DNA of 64,000 nt from Favolaschia claudopus (taxonomy: Eukaryota; Basidiomycota; Agaricomycetes; Agaricales; Mycenaceae). The notes under the pieces were generated by a model. The model was not told the origin of the DNA, did no database searches, and saw only the letters and a list, made by a program, of their open reading frames with translations. The translations under genes were made by a program, and so were the position numbers. Each line of letters begins with the position of its first letter. Position 1 is the first letter of the stretch. Below, piece by piece: positions 1-12,001 of this stretch. The DNA lies in contig JAWWNJ010000009.1 in NCBI GenBank assembly GCA_037176885.1, positions 2,728,001-2,792,000 of the forward strand, read 5' to 3'.

Positions 1-1903
1 GACGTGTATATATGCTGTCTATTCCCCTTCCGAAAATACCTGCGATCCTCATCGCCGCCATCGCTCGGGGGTCAACAGTGACTGCGCAAGATCTGTTCAA
101 CATGCATTGGAGGCTTGCCAATCTCATGAATGCATACGGCATTCATCCCGTCTCCATGTCGTCTGATGGGGCCGAAGTTGCACGCGCAATGCAGAGGATG
201 ATTTCACAAGCAGCACCCGAGTTCCGTCTCTATGTGATACGCAATCCCATTCCTGCTGCACCCTGAAGTTAACAATCCCTCTCTACTTCGACCACAACCC
301 AACGATCACGCTCCAGGACTCCAAGCATGCCCTCAAGACGGCACGCAACCAAATTTACAGTGGTGCCCGGGCTCTTGTCCTCGCGTTCTTCGTTGTCTTA
401 TTTGTACATCTCCGGAAAGTTGCCATGAATTACTTGAGCCCGCTCTTCACTCGGGATGTGGAGAAGGTGGATAAGCAAGATGACCGTGCTGCTGCGCGAG
501 TGTTTTCGGGAAACACTCTGGAGTTTCTCTTCAAGCACCACCCAGAGCGTGTCGGGGTTGCTGTATATCTCTTTGTCATGGGAGACCTCGTCGATGCTTG
601 GCAAAATCGAAATATATCCCACCGCGAGAGACCCAAGATGGTCCTCCGTGGGCGCTTCTTTCTCATGGCGTTGCGATCTCATATTGTCGCCCATCCCGAC
701 TACAGCGTCCAAACTCAATTCATGTCACGGCAGTCTTTCGATATCTTTCTCACTCTTTGTGATGGTCTACTCTCGATGATGCTCGCCTATCGTCAATTTT
801 TCCCAACGTAACCGCTTCTTCCCTGGCTTCATTCGACTGAGGTCTGCAAGCATACCTTTGGGATGGTACATCAACTCAAGAAGGACTTCAATTACTACGA
901 TGTCCTCCAGCTTGAGCGAAAGCTTCGTGTTGTCATGATGGGTGCATTTGGCAATCTGAGCGCGGAGCAGGCCAACGAAACAGCGGCGGGATACCACCAT
1001 ACATACTTCCACGCCGATGACGTAGACTTGGCTACGTTGATGTTGTTCCCTTCCGACGAGGAGTTGCAAGAGGCATCTGAGTATGCTTTCACAGAAGTCG
1101 CACAACTCCTCAAACTGAGTGGGATTGACGCAAAAGCCATGCTGCTCATCTACAAAGAGCCGGAGCCAACGGTTCTACGTCCTGCAAACTTCCCATCATC
1201 CCGCCCGCCTTACAATTTTGTGGAGATGCTCGAGTTGTAAGAGAGCACTCCGAAAATGTCTTCCAAGGATGAAGATACATTTGAGGCATGTGAGCTAGCA
1301 ATTGCCGCTGAGTCGGTCGAAAAATTTATTGCTTTGTAAGCATTGGCTAATACTGTATTGCGGTCCACATGATTTATCTTTTCTCGCAGCACTTCTCTGC
1401 CTGATTCCACGGATGAAACTATCGAGGAGCTTCGGCTCGACACGGAGAAGCAGCTCACCATTGACCCCGTGGCTGTACGTCGTTTTAAGAGCCTATACAT
1501 GACTATGACACTAACCTGGAGTGTGCAGCCGCCACAGAGAATAGATCATCAATTGCTAACACTTACCATTGACAACAAGCTCTACACCGACGTGCTGGTC
1601 TCGGAACGCATGCATCATCAGCCCAAGTCCACTGCTAAACCCGTTCGTCAGCACGGCCGTCTTTCCGCCATCATGGTTGCTCGGACCTACGCACCAACTG
1701 GAGACAAACCTCACGCTGGACCATCCCTTCCGCAGCAGCTAATGAACAGGCTTACGGCTCTTGTTCCCGATGGCGAAGCCAGCACCACCAGCAAAGCGGC
1801 GGGGGTTGATCGCTACGTCCGACATGCAGCATCATGGTTGCTCGGACCAACGCTCCAACTGGAGACAGAGTTTGGCAATATTGATCATCACCCTCTCTTT
1901 TAG
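1..1903 (+). pseudogene. Transposase-like protein, C-terminal part, broken
   Basis: This is the right-hand part of a protein family that I recall as multicopy in mushroom genomes; the beginning lies left of the window. The frame ending at 266 is continued by another frame from about 263, so there is a frameshift near 260. An in-frame TAA at 809-811 then interrupts a conserved stretch. Visible motifs are QDSKHALKTARN (about 314-349), RDVEKVDKQDD (about 449-481), a region with YLFVMGDLVDAWQNR (about 565-609) and LLPWLHSTEVCKHTFG just after the stop (815-862). The D..H..K..RN and E..H.FG patterns resemble P-element/THAP9-type DDE transposases, but that link is inferred. After 1240 a short exon and a 54-nt intron (GT at 1336, AG at 1389) lead into a tail open to 1903. 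At least two lesions make it non-functional here. A host domesticated gene is less likely given the decay. Confidence 0.55.
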
Positions 1904-2345
1904 GTTTACCTCCACCTCCAACCGCTTCAAGTCGCGTTCTTGACGCGTCCTTCTTACTCAAGTCTCACTTGATCACGAAATGGCTCTACTGCAGGGGGAT
2001 CTCGATCTATGGGCTTTACGGCTGAGACAAATGGTTTTGAAAATTCACTAGCAGTCAGCCACCGCTGGATTCAGATTTCTCCTATATCTCGCCTCTTGCT
2101 CCCTACCTCTATCATACCAACACAATACACTGCTATTGAAAAGTATGTCGTTTGTTTCTATAACCTCGGTCGTGCGTACATTTTGTTGCCTTGTATTCAC
2201 TTGTCCTCACTTGGTGATTGACGCGTTTATACCGCTGACTCTGGATGCTTCGTGTCCGAGAAGAAGGAAGGCACTAGTGTGTCTATAAGCAACGTAGGTA
2301 CTGTCCATTCAGTCTGCATTCTTTCTCTCTGACTCTTTCGTCCAG
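1904..2345. other. Stretch without a supported gene
   Basis: One 70-codon frame (2009-2221) and AT-rich sequence were seen. No family motif, no convincing splice signals and no RNA gene were found. It may hold upstream exons of the kinase fragment that begins at 2346, because a CAG acceptor sits at 2343-2345. Confidence 0.4.
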
Positions 2346-2836
2346 CCTGCTGTGGATCAGTCTACATCATCCGACCAAACCGGCTCTTCGACCCCATCCT
2401 TGGACGATTTCGAGCAATTACTTCTACTCGGTCACGGTGGCACCTGCATCGTCTACCTGGTTCGAAAGATCTCAACGGTCCGTCTCTACGCCCTCAAGCA
2501 AGTTCGCAAGGACAAGGCGGATGTATCGCAGGAGCAGCGTATCCTCAGAACCATTGCTGAGCTTGATAACGCTCCCAAATCTCTGCTCACTCTCGAAGCC
2601 AGTAGGTCAGACGCAAAATACTATTATTTGCTCACGGTAAGAGTCTGTTTCTGTCTCTCTCTGTCCCATTTCTAACGAATGTTGTAAAGCCCCGGTGCGC
2701 AGGAAAAGACCTGGGTAGCCTCCTCTGCGGGGCACACCGAGCGCGCACCATGGACTCCGCCCCTGCGCTCTGTTCCTGTCCAGCCTCGCAAAACCCCGCT
2801 CACTACCGGCGTTCCGTACCGCCAGGGAGAAGATAG
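2346..2836 (+). pseudogene. AGC-type protein kinase, N-lobe fragment
   Basis: The first exon after an acceptor CAG at 2343-2345 encodes the start of a protein kinase domain. It shows a glycine-rich loop variant LGHGGTCIVYLVRK, the beta-3 lysine in YALKQVRK, a helix C region (EQRILRTIAE) and the hinge-side strand YYYLLT. An intron with GTAAGA at 2637 and AAG at 2689 leads to a second exon reading AGKDLGSLLCG, which fits the segment just after the hinge. The frame then runs into unrelated sequence and stops at 2834-2836. The catalytic loop (HRD), the DFG motif and the whole C-lobe are missing, so it cannot be an active kinase. The family resembles mushroom AGC kinases. It is a truncated copy next to another gene fragment. 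Confidence 0.6.
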
Positions 2837-3742
2837 ACTCCCGCAGTTTGTTTATGCTACGCCTGGATTCTTCTCTCCACCACCAGGGGGAAGGAAGTAG
2901 AATGTATTAAATTGCCGCTGCCGAGACCGGTCGACCCGCTGCTGCGGTGGATTGCCATATTGGGCAGCATCGCGAGTGCGGAGAACTGGTCGGTGCTGCT
3001 GGGGTTGGGGAGATAGCGAGAGAGAGCGGGTTGGAAAAGAGTTGGGGCATAGGCGAAAGAAAAATTTACAGGTGCCGAGCGGTGAGCGCCGAAACTTCGT
3101 GTGGAAGGTTTGACGAGGGGGATGAGAGGTGGAGAAAGTCGGGGCCCGCGTCGCCGCTTTCTCTAGAAAATAGGGTAGGACTGATTGAATTGTCGCGGCT
3201 TCAAACGAGAAACTTACCAGTCATCGAGGAAGCACGCAGCAAGCTTGGCGGGGGGCGCGGAGCAGGGGATAGGAGAACAGAGATCGATTTGAGAGGCGTT
3301 GCAGTGTCGAGAACGTAGGTCGCCGTCACCTTCAGTCTATTGCCCGTTTGTTGATACCATGTTTTCTTCCGTGTCCTGCTCAAGCCTGCTGTGCCCAACT
3401 GTCCTCCAATTCCCTCGCGCACACATCATTTTCTCCCTGGCTTCATTCCACTCAACGATAACACGTCAATTACTTGCCACGCCCAAGGGCTATGCACATA
3501 CTATTATCACTCTATGTGCTCCGTCCTTCGATCTGTTTGCGACTCTCCAAGCTAATCACAAATTCCTGCGATTCGCTGTTGAGGACCTCACAACGGTTTC
3601 AGTGTACTATATCCATGTCCTTGTCATCAATTAAGGACAGGACAGTTTGGGGAATTTTACATATTTCTCAACGTCACCCATTCAAAATAATTCGTGATTT
3701 AATACAACGTTCTTGTTTGTGGACTAGTTACAACCGTGCAAG
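2837..3742. other. Stretch without a supported gene
   Basis: Several open frames of 60-123 codons occur on both strands (for example 2947-3318 plus), but they have low-complexity, charge-biased composition, no recognisable motif and no consistent splice structure. Purine-rich sequence occupies 2990-3200. The final 100 bases lie just beyond the stop codon of the minus-strand oxygenase gene and would hold its 3' untranslated region. Confidence 0.4.
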
Positions 3743-6024
3743 CTACATGTTGTCTAAATGTAGATTGGAAAAATCGGGATGAGGAGTGCTGCAAAATTGA
3801 TCTATGATCTCCTGCGGAAGTGGTCTAGTCACTACGGCCTTGCGGAATGCTGCATTAATATCCGCTCCCCAATCAGTTTTCCCTGAATGACCAGCTGCAA
3901 TTGCTTCCTTCAACGTGTTGTGGTTTACAGCAGGACCCATTCTCATTGTACCCTGATTGAAAAAAACCATGCTTCCCCGGCCAACTTGATCACCGTCTCT
4001 TGCTAAAGGCTCGGAGTTTTCAGGTGTAGGAATGTCAACATTTGCTGGGGTGCTAACAATGCCAAGACCTGCACGCCTGCTCAGCTTTGAAAGAAAGAGG
4101 GTTTGAATGACCTACGGTGGATATCTATATTGTAGTGGAAGAAAATTGCTGAGGGATACGTTGTGAGTGTCCAAGGGGCAAGTTCGAGATACAATGACAT
4201 CTCCCAAAGCACCAGCCATGTGCGATACTTGTGATTGAAGACTTTCACTATGAAAATTTTATCAATGCATCTAATATTGAACATAGATCGTAACGACATA
4301 CCTCCAAGACTAGTTAAGTAAGTAAGAATAGAACATCCAACAATCTGATTCTTCCAATCAATGTGGGGAGGGGTGTGGATGCGATCCTGGCCAGGGAACA
4401 CTGCATTCCAGCAGAAATTCCAGTAAAACCCAAATAAGGGTTTGATACCGTATTTCTCCAAGTGCCATTTCACATCAGCTTCAATTCTCGCAGCTACCCC
4501 AGGGAAAACAATCCGAATGATGCTTGTAACCCAGCCCCTAAAAAAGCAGTGTCAGGATCACGGGAGAACCATTAGACAACCACTTACACAATATCTTTGA
4601 TAATCTTCATGCTCAAAAACTTATCAACAGCTTCGTTATTGTCACGATGCCATTTAGTCAACTCTGGTTTCTGCAATATACTAAGTTGCGCTGCAAAGAA
4701 GGAGTAAAAATTGGGTTATACCTGCTGGGATTGGCGGTGATGTCCAATTATAATAGGAAGATGTGGTCCCCTAGATCGGTTAGCACACTTGACTCTAATG
4801 TTTTCATTTTTAAGGTCTTTTCCGCATAACACTTCCTGAGCTTCTTCAATTTCGGCCACCCTGTCTTCCATCCATAATGCTGCCCATGACCTGTAGGCGA
4901 AGACCCTACCACCATTATCGAGGATGAATGTACCACGACTATTTGAACGATGAGTATGCCAGCGGCATGATTGAGCAAGAAGTGATATGAACCCAGCAGT
5001 GTAAGGAACAGCCAAGAATTCTCTTATCCAAGGATATAAAGCCTCCGCATCATCCTTCTCAAAGTATTTGGCAACAAGCTCCTGGTATGCTAGAGCTGGG
5101 AGCTTGCGACCCGAAAATCCAGGCCCAGCAACCGTGGCGTCGTGCAACAGTGAGAAAGTGGAAGATGTGGCAACATCTGAATTTTTTACGGTTCGATGGA
5201 AGAGTACTACATCTCGAACAGGATTTGTGAACCCATCCTTGTTCTTTTTTGCTTGGCCCCCCCTTTGACGGTTTGCTGCTGAATTGACTGACCGCTTCGC
5301 GTGTTTCCTCTTCTTGAGAACAGGCTCCATTGGTTGTGACGATGCGCCAAAGATAAATGGGGCTGAAAAGGACGAGGCAGGTTTTGAGGACGAAGGATCA
5401 TCGAAATCAAGGGTCTCGAGAGCAGATCCAAAACTACAATCCAGAATCAGAAAAAGCAGGGACAAAAAAAAGAAAGATTTCACCTCCACTGGTGATTTGA
5501 GTGTCGTACTTCACCGGTCTCATCCAGAAACTTCAGTGTCCTAGTGTCGGTGATCTTAGGACGGACATGCAATCCACCAGCCACACGTTCGGCTTTGTTG
5601 GATTTCAACACGCGTTTAGGCAGAGGAGCTATGGCGCGTTGTTCCTCGGCCACAGGAACAGACGTTTCTGAAAACATCGGCGATTCCACCTGTTCAAGGG
5701 TCTGTTTGAACCGTGGAGAACGCCGTGGGCTCTGGCGCGTGTATTTGGGCAGGTGCTCGTGCACGAAATGGTGAATACTGGAAGGGCCATCATGAAAGGC
5801 CATCAAGTCCAGGAAAGGATTATTTCGCTCCTCATCCACACCGCCCACAAGATTAGAAACGCGTAAGAACGGTATCAAGAGAGATGAAGAGTTGCAGTCG
5901 GTAAGAATAACGTCTCCCTGGGCTTGTAATGAGGGGATTGTTTGTAATTACATAAGAGTAGAAGAGATTTCACAGATAAAATGGACTCATTGCCTTGTAC
6001 GTCCATTTGAGCCGTCGCAGCCAT
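3743..6024 (-). CDS. 2-oxoglutarate/Fe(II) oxygenase, TET/JBP-like
   Basis: Seven exons join into one open frame of 657 residues: 6024-5974, 5917-5484, 5433-4722, 4670-4588, 4537-4302, 4247-4116 and 4068-3743, all with GT...AG introns of 47-56 nt. The first half is a low-complexity, basic region. The second half holds what looks like a double-stranded beta-helix core: an HxD motif in HTPPHIDWKNQ, then LVLWEMSLYLELAPWT, then a second histidine in YPSAIFFHYNID, and an RxS motif in GRGSMVFFNQGTM. H-x-D, H and R are the iron and 2-oxoglutarate ligands in this superfamily. Spacing and the LVLWE..L.LAP..YPSA..H.N pattern resemble fungal TET/JBP proteins, which oxidise 5-methylcytosine or thymine in DNA and are known to have spread with fungal DNA transposons. 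The oxygenase fold is fairly well supported; TET/JBP membership and substrate are inference. Start chosen at ATG 6024 because it splices in frame; further upstream exons are possible. Confidence 0.55.
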
Positions 6025-6497
6025 TGTGAAATGAGTATCAAATTTGGCCCAGAGACTGTATACGGGAATTGAAATAGAAAATCCAAGGCTAAGAACACAT
6101 TGGCAATGAACATAGGCGAAGCACATTTCAAACGCACCAGGAAATCCCTATGAAATGTACGTTCACTTGATTCACTCGCTGCAAGCACTCCTGGACTAGG
6201 TATTTCCGAACCTGAAACGCGTAAGAGCCACAGTTAACAGGCTTGTGTCAGGACAAGAAGCGTGAAAACGATTTTGATTGTAGCTGAACAGATCAAGATT
6301 GTGTGGAAGAGGCTTCAGCCAGGCGGCATAGCCACACGTCAAACTGCAATTGTCGACTCGATCATCTACAGGTTTGGAATGCTCCAACCCCTTCATTGTA
6401 CTTCACTCAATTCTCAGCCGACACTCATGCCTATCTGGACCATACTGTGCGTTTCCGTTTTCCCTTTTCCCCATGAATAGCTTCTTATGTAGTTACA
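6025..6497. other. Intergenic stretch between oxygenase and transporter
   Basis: The minus strand has a possible extra exon around 6220-6143 (after a TTTCAG acceptor, ending at a GTGCGT donor) that could be a further 5' exon of the oxygenase gene or of a neighbour. The plus strand has short frames only. The PDR transporter homology begins at 6498 directly after an ACAG acceptor, so its first exon may lie here but was not recognised. Confidence 0.35.
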
Positions 6498-9400
6498 GGG
6501 TTCAACCCATTTGTTGACGAAGCGGCAGATAATAAGCTTAACCCCAGCTCGCCCTTGTTCGATATAGAGTCATGGCTCAAATCTGTGATGCACATCGTCT
6601 CTCGAGATGCAGAAAATTATCCTGTGCGTCGAACCATTCCTCGTTGTCTAATTTCGTATCTTGATGCGCCCATTTATAGCTCAGAAGTGCCAGCATTTCC
6701 TTCCGGAATCTCAACGTTCACGGCGTTGGCTCACCCACAGACTACCAGAAGACAGTTGCAAATGTCTGGCTTCGCGCGGTTGATTCACTAAGAGGCGTGA
6801 TAGGCATGAACACCGGGACACGGAAAATTCGTTCATAGCTTATTCTGTGCTTTCGAAATGTTGGCCGATGCGGCAGCACAAATCTTGCGCGACTTCGACG
6901 GACTCGTTAAAGCTGGGGAAATGCTAGTCGTTCTGGGACAACCGGGGAGGCGAGCCCGATGTGTTCAATCTCATCATTGACACTCTCAACAGCGGTTGTC
7001 CAACGTTCCTCAAAACCATAGCTGGTCCGTGATTATCTATTCGAGTAAATCCACAGCTAACACTTGCCCAGGCTTAACTCACGGTCGGTTCGGTATATCG
7101 CCTATCTCTCGTTCAGCTTAGTTTTCTTCCTCCAGGTTTCACGGTCGACTCCTCCTCGGACATCCAGTTTCAAGGAATTCCTGCAGATGTGATGCACCGC
7201 GAGTTTCGAGGCGAAGTCATCTACAACGCTGAAACGGACGTCCACTTTCCGCATTTCGCATTTGACGGTCGGTCACACTCTATCCTTTGCGGCCAAGGCT
7301 CGTGTGCCGCGGACGCGCATAGGCAACGTCTCCCGCCAGAAGTACGCTAAGCATATGCGGGACCTGGTGATGACCATCTTCGGCCTCAGCCATACCGTCA
7401 ACAAGGTGGGGAACGATTTCGTCCGTGGTGTCAGTGGAGGGGAGCGGAAGCGGGTCAGCATCGCGGAAACGACGTTGAGCGGTGTGGATTCTGAATAGGA
7501 TCGGCGTTGACTCTTTGGGATAACAGTTCGCGGGGACTGCATAGTGCCTCGGCGCTGTCGTTCATTTGTACTCTGCGCCTAGCGACGCAAGTCACTGGTT
7601 CAACATGCATGGTAGCTATCTATCAGGTTAGTCCAGCCATCTGTCCGAACTCTCAAGACGTTGCTTACTGTCTCCTCAATAAGGCATCTCAAAGCGCGTA
7701 TGATGTGAGTGTCTGCAACTTACTCCGTACGATCGTACTGAATACTTGCAGCTATTTGACAAATCGATCGTTCTGTATGAGGGGCGACAGATTTGGTTTG
7801 GTCCTACCGAACAAGCGAAGGAGTTTGGGACGAGCCGCATTTTTGTTTGCCCTCCGAGGCAGACTACGGCCGATTTTTTGACGTCTCTTTCAAACCCGGC
7901 GGAACGCATTGTTGCAGAGGGCTTTGAGAATCGTGTTCCCCGTACACCCGACGAATTTGCCCGTGTTTGGAGGGAAAGCGCTGAGTATCAAGCTCTCGTT
8001 GCGGAAATACAGGAGTACAACGCGGAGTATCCGGTTGGTGGAGCTGCCACGGCAGGTATCTTAATAGCTTTGAGCATGGACCGGGGATGGCAGAGGCTTC
8101 AGGGCGACCTTTTTATACGACGGCAGGTATCTTAATAGCTTTGAGCATGGAGCGGGGATGGCAGAGGCTTCAGGGCGACGTTCTTTTTATTATGCAAATC
8201 CTACTTCAGGTCTTCGGCAACCTTATCATAACGCTTATATTCTCCAAGATCTGCAGCGTCGTCGGCGCAAAGGCACGACAAGACTTCGTTCTTGGGTCGG
8301 ACAACTTCAAAGCGTCTTTCGATTACGAGCATAGTCACCTGTGGCGTAACTTTGGTATCCTTCTTGCGTACATTGTGGGTCTTTTGTGGCGCTATCTTGG
8401 TCCTAACTGACTTGGGTTGGTAAGATTGATTTCTGCGCTGTTCATTTGTTTTCCACGGAATACATCTCAAGCGCAAAAATCCAAAGGCCAGCCGCTCGTT
8501 TTCACTCGTGAACGTCTTTCGACATCACGCCGCCCGGATGACGAGGAAAACTCCACTGTCCATGAACGGTTCTTGCCGGGGTCTGAGCCGGTCAAGCCAG
8601 AGGACGTCAACATCCCGCGGCAAAGGAAAATATTCATGTGGAAGGATGTGTGTTACGATATCAAGCTGAAGGATGGCTCCGAACGTCGTCTTCTGGATCA
8701 TGTCGACGGGTGGATACGTTCCGGAACTCTCACCGCGCTCATGGTATGCTAACTTAACAGTTTCATGACCTGCCACTGACGGTTGCTAAAGGGTGTGTCA
8801 GGGGCTGGTGCGTGTCTTCATCAATCCATATCGACTGTTTTGCTATAACATCACGCAGGAAAGACCACTCTACTCGATGTCCTCGCCACTCGTACCACCA
8901 TTGGCGTTGTTTCCGGGGAGATGCTAGTCAATGGCCGGCAAAGGCACCAGTCATTCCAGTGCAAGACAGGATATGTCCAGCAGCAGGATTTGCATTTAGC
9001 TACTTCTACCGTTCGTGAAGCTCTCGAATTCAGCGCTCTTCTCCGACAGCACAAATCCGTCCCGAAAAAGGACAAGCTTGCTTATGTCGAGGAGGTCATC
9101 GCGCTTCTGGACATGGAGTCATACGCGTCGGCTATTGTCGGCGTTCCGGGTGAAGGTCTCAACGTCGAGCAACGCAAGCGCCTGACCATCGGGGTTGAGC
9201 TTGACGCCAAGCCTGAACTGCTCGTGTTCTTCGACGAACCTAGCAGTGGTACGTTCCACAGGCCCCATGTTATGGAGCGCGTTTGACATATTCTCGTGCA
9301 AAATAGGCCTGGATTCTCAAACAGCGTGGTCGATTTGTCAACTGACGCGCAAACTCGCTAACCATGGGCAAGCCATTCTTTCGACGATCCATCAACGTCG

Positions 9401-11119
9401 GTACTCTCTCTTTACACTTCAACCCAATGTTGATATTTGTCTCAGCCAGCACCATTCTGATGCAAGAATTCGATGGACTTGTGAGTGACTGCATACTCTA
9501 TGACAGTGGATCCGGCATACCTTTCTCGACAGTTGTTCTTGTAAGGCACAATGAATGTTCGCTTGGGATTCACACCTGACGTCTTCCTTTGGTCCTCCTG
9601 GGCCCCTGGCGCCAAGACAGTATACTTCGGCGACGTCGGCGAGAACTCTAAGGTGCTCACTGGTTACTTCGAAAAGCATGGTGCGCATCCGTGTCCACCG
9701 GATGCAAATGCGGCGGAGTGGATGCTTGAGGTCATCGGCGCGGCGCGGGGAACCAAGTCTGTTCAGGACTGGCCCGAAGTCTGGAAAGCAAGCGAGGAGC
9801 GCCAACAGGTCCGCACGGAATTTGACCAGATGGTGTCCCAACTCTCCAACGTCGAGGACGCCGGGGACTCGGCGGCTGGCTACGAACCATTTGCAATGCC
9901 TTTCAAGACTCAGTTTTGGCAATGCTTCAAGCGTGTATGGATACAATATTGGCGCACACCGACGTACATCTACTCTAAACTCGTCCTCGTTTGCATTCAG
10001 TGCTCGCTGTTCATCGGATTCTCGTTCTAGAAGGCGCAGAACGATCTGCAGGGGCTGAAGAATCAACTGGTGAGCCGAATAGCCAAATTCATAACATCAC
10101 CTAAACGGTACTGCTAGTTTTCGATCTTCCTTCTGCTCCTTCTCTTCGGCAACCTCACTCAACAAATCATGCCGCTGTTTGTCGAACAGCGAGCGCTGTA
10201 CGAAGCGCGTGAACGTCCATCAAAGGCATACTCCTGGATGGCTTTCCTCCTTGCGCAGATCGTCGTGGAGCTTCCGTGGCAGCTGCTTGCTTCAGTGATT
10301 TTCTTCGTTTTCTTGGTACTATCCGATCGGTCTGTATCGGAATGCGGCTATCGCAGGCCAGCCCAACGAGCGCGGAGCACTGATGTTCGTCTATGTCACC
10401 CAGTTCATGATCTTCACCAGTACAGTGAGCATAGTGAGGTTTTATACCGTACAAGACGTTGCTCATGCTTTGTAGTTCAGTTAAATGGTGGTAGCTGGCA
10501 ATGACTCCGCACAGACGGCCGGAAACATTGGTAGCCTGTTGTTCTCGTTCACCCTTCTTTTCTGTGGTGTGCTGGCCGGTCCTTCGACTGTTGGGTGGTG
10601 GGTAAGCGACCTGATTTCTTCCCATTCGCGCAGCAGCTCAACAGAAATTGACTACCCTCAGATCTGGGCAAATCGAGTCTCGCCCTTCACCTACCTCGTC
10701 GGCGGTATGTCAGCCACCGGAGTTGCGAATTCACGTGTAGAGTGCCCCAGCGTTGAGCTCCTCCACGTGGATCCGACAGCTGGCCAGAACTGCGGGGAGT
10801 ACTTCGCCTCTTATCAGTGATTCGCCGGCGGTTCGCTTTCAAATCCCAATGCGACGGGCGACCGCGAGTTCTGTGCGATGTCTGACACAAATGTATTCCT
10901 GGCTGGATCTGATATTTTCGTGCGTGATTCATGTTCCCGGAGCTTGAAATCGATACTCAGTCGCTCTGATTTCAGACCGATGACGGCTGGCGAAAGTTTG
11001 GTCTGATCTTGGTATACATTGGGTTCAATGTACTAGGAGCGTTGTTGTTTTACTGGGTGTACCGAGTGCCGAAGAACAAGAAGACGAAGGAGACGCCAGT
11101 AGTTGCAGCGAGATATTAA
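6498..11119 (+). pseudogene. PDR-type (ABCG) ABC transporter, degenerate
   Basis: Full-length in outline, with the order NBD1-TMD1-NBD2-TMD2 of fungal pleiotropic drug resistance pumps of the plasma membrane. The N-terminal part reads FDIESWLKSVMHIVSRDAENYP. The NBD1 signature [13 protein letters not shown] is at about 7430-7470, and the D-loop region has WDNSSRGLHSA where the family has RGLDSA. NBD2 shows [15 protein letters not shown] and FFDEPSSG (9160-9247), then an H-loop in ILSTIHQ. The C-terminal part carries [16 protein letters not shown] (10150-10195) and ends YRVPKNKKTKETP with TAA at 11117-11119. Lesions are many. A 43-bp insertion (6948-6990) splits the NBD1 Walker A between GQPG and SGC. 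Most of TMD1 is lost around 8050-8250, where a 71-bp tandem duplication sits. In-frame stops occur at 10028-10030 (TAG) and 10818-10820 (TGA), and there are several frame changes. It cannot make a working pump. Confidence 0.85.
8050..8191. repeat. 71-bp tandem duplication inside transporter pseudogene
   Basis: Two adjacent copies with a period of 71 bp begin with GGCAGGTATCTTAATAGC at 8051 and 8122. They differ at a few positions. The duplication lies where the first transmembrane domain has been deleted and reads partly as the conserved RGWQRLQGD segment in both copies. It is specific to the decayed gene and probably arose after the gene stopped being under selection. Confidence 0.85.
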
Positions 11120-12001
11120 TTCTGCGAGCATTTTACTCCAAGACCGATGATGTAGTACATAGATTTAGAGCTGGATTGCATGAGTAGACAATCGTACACA
11201 TTAGGATACTTCATTGCACAACTTGCTTGTTGAATCCCTCGAGTCGATGCAAGAATTTGGATAACGGCGATGGAGGGCGGGCTGGAAAAGTTGATGACGG
11301 AGTGCGACTTGCTCTACTTCCTGCACCCTTCGTTCAGAACTCTCATGTCGCTTGAACGTCTTCCTCCGGAACTCCTTCTAGAGTTGCCCCTTCTCTCGAG
11401 GATCTCCGTGCTTTCTTTTTTTACATCCCGCACCTCGCACCCAGCTTCCCGTATTCTTCCGCCCGCACCTGCATTTTCTGTTAGCCGCTATCGCCCGCCA
11501 GCTTGCAAATTGGGCAGTCCAGCAAGATCGTCGACCTGATACTCGCCGCTATGAGCTAGAGGTCGCGATCCACGGGGGCGTCGACTCGGTCTTCGGTGTC
11601 GCGAGGCTTTCTATGTCCGCAAAATCAATGCCCATCTAGCAACTCTTCCGCTGACACTCATGCAGGGCCAGGACGTTGTTTGGGAGGAGTCAGGCTGCGG
11701 GCTACGTTACAGAACTCTTATTTGAACTAACGTTTGCCAGCGTATGCATGTTCACTCGGTGCAGAGCATGCTTGGCAGCTGTTCCTCGATGAGCAGACGG
11801 ATCGGGGTCCCGATCTGAATTTGTCACATTCACCATTTTGAAACAAAATTTAAATATTTAAACTGGAACCCAAAATTACTTGATTCATTCCACGTCATCA
11901 AAAGTTACTAATCTCGATAAATCCACTTCTGACCCACTGCCACTTTAAATCCAGAAACCATTTATAAAAGACCATGAACGTAAACTTGTCTCCGTTTAAA
12001 G
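11120..12001. other. Mostly gene-free; possible F-box fragment
   Basis: A plus-strand frame near 11346-11395 reads MSLERLPPELLLELPLL, which resembles the first helix of an F-box, and continues in shifted frames to about 11640. No downstream domain could be followed, so a decayed F-box gene fragment is only a possibility. From 11830 to 12000 the sequence is AT-rich and contains the upstream region of the gene that starts at 12002. Confidence 0.3.

Noticed and set aside
398..718. 106-codon minus-strand frame
   Set aside because: It is antisense to the transposase-like frame with conserved motifs on the plus strand.
2947..3318. 123-codon plus-strand frame
   Set aside because: Purine-rich, no motif, no splice or promoter context; open by composition.
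5430..5489. A minus-strand frame beginning MEVKSFFFLSLLFLILDCS that looks like a secretory signal peptide
   Set aside because: Those codons fall in the 50-nt intron 5434-5483 of the oxygenase gene; splicing joins the exon on each side in frame, so no signal peptide exists.
9419..10066. 215-codon minus-strand frame
   Set aside because: Antisense to the second half of the PDR transporter, whose motifs are on the plus strand.
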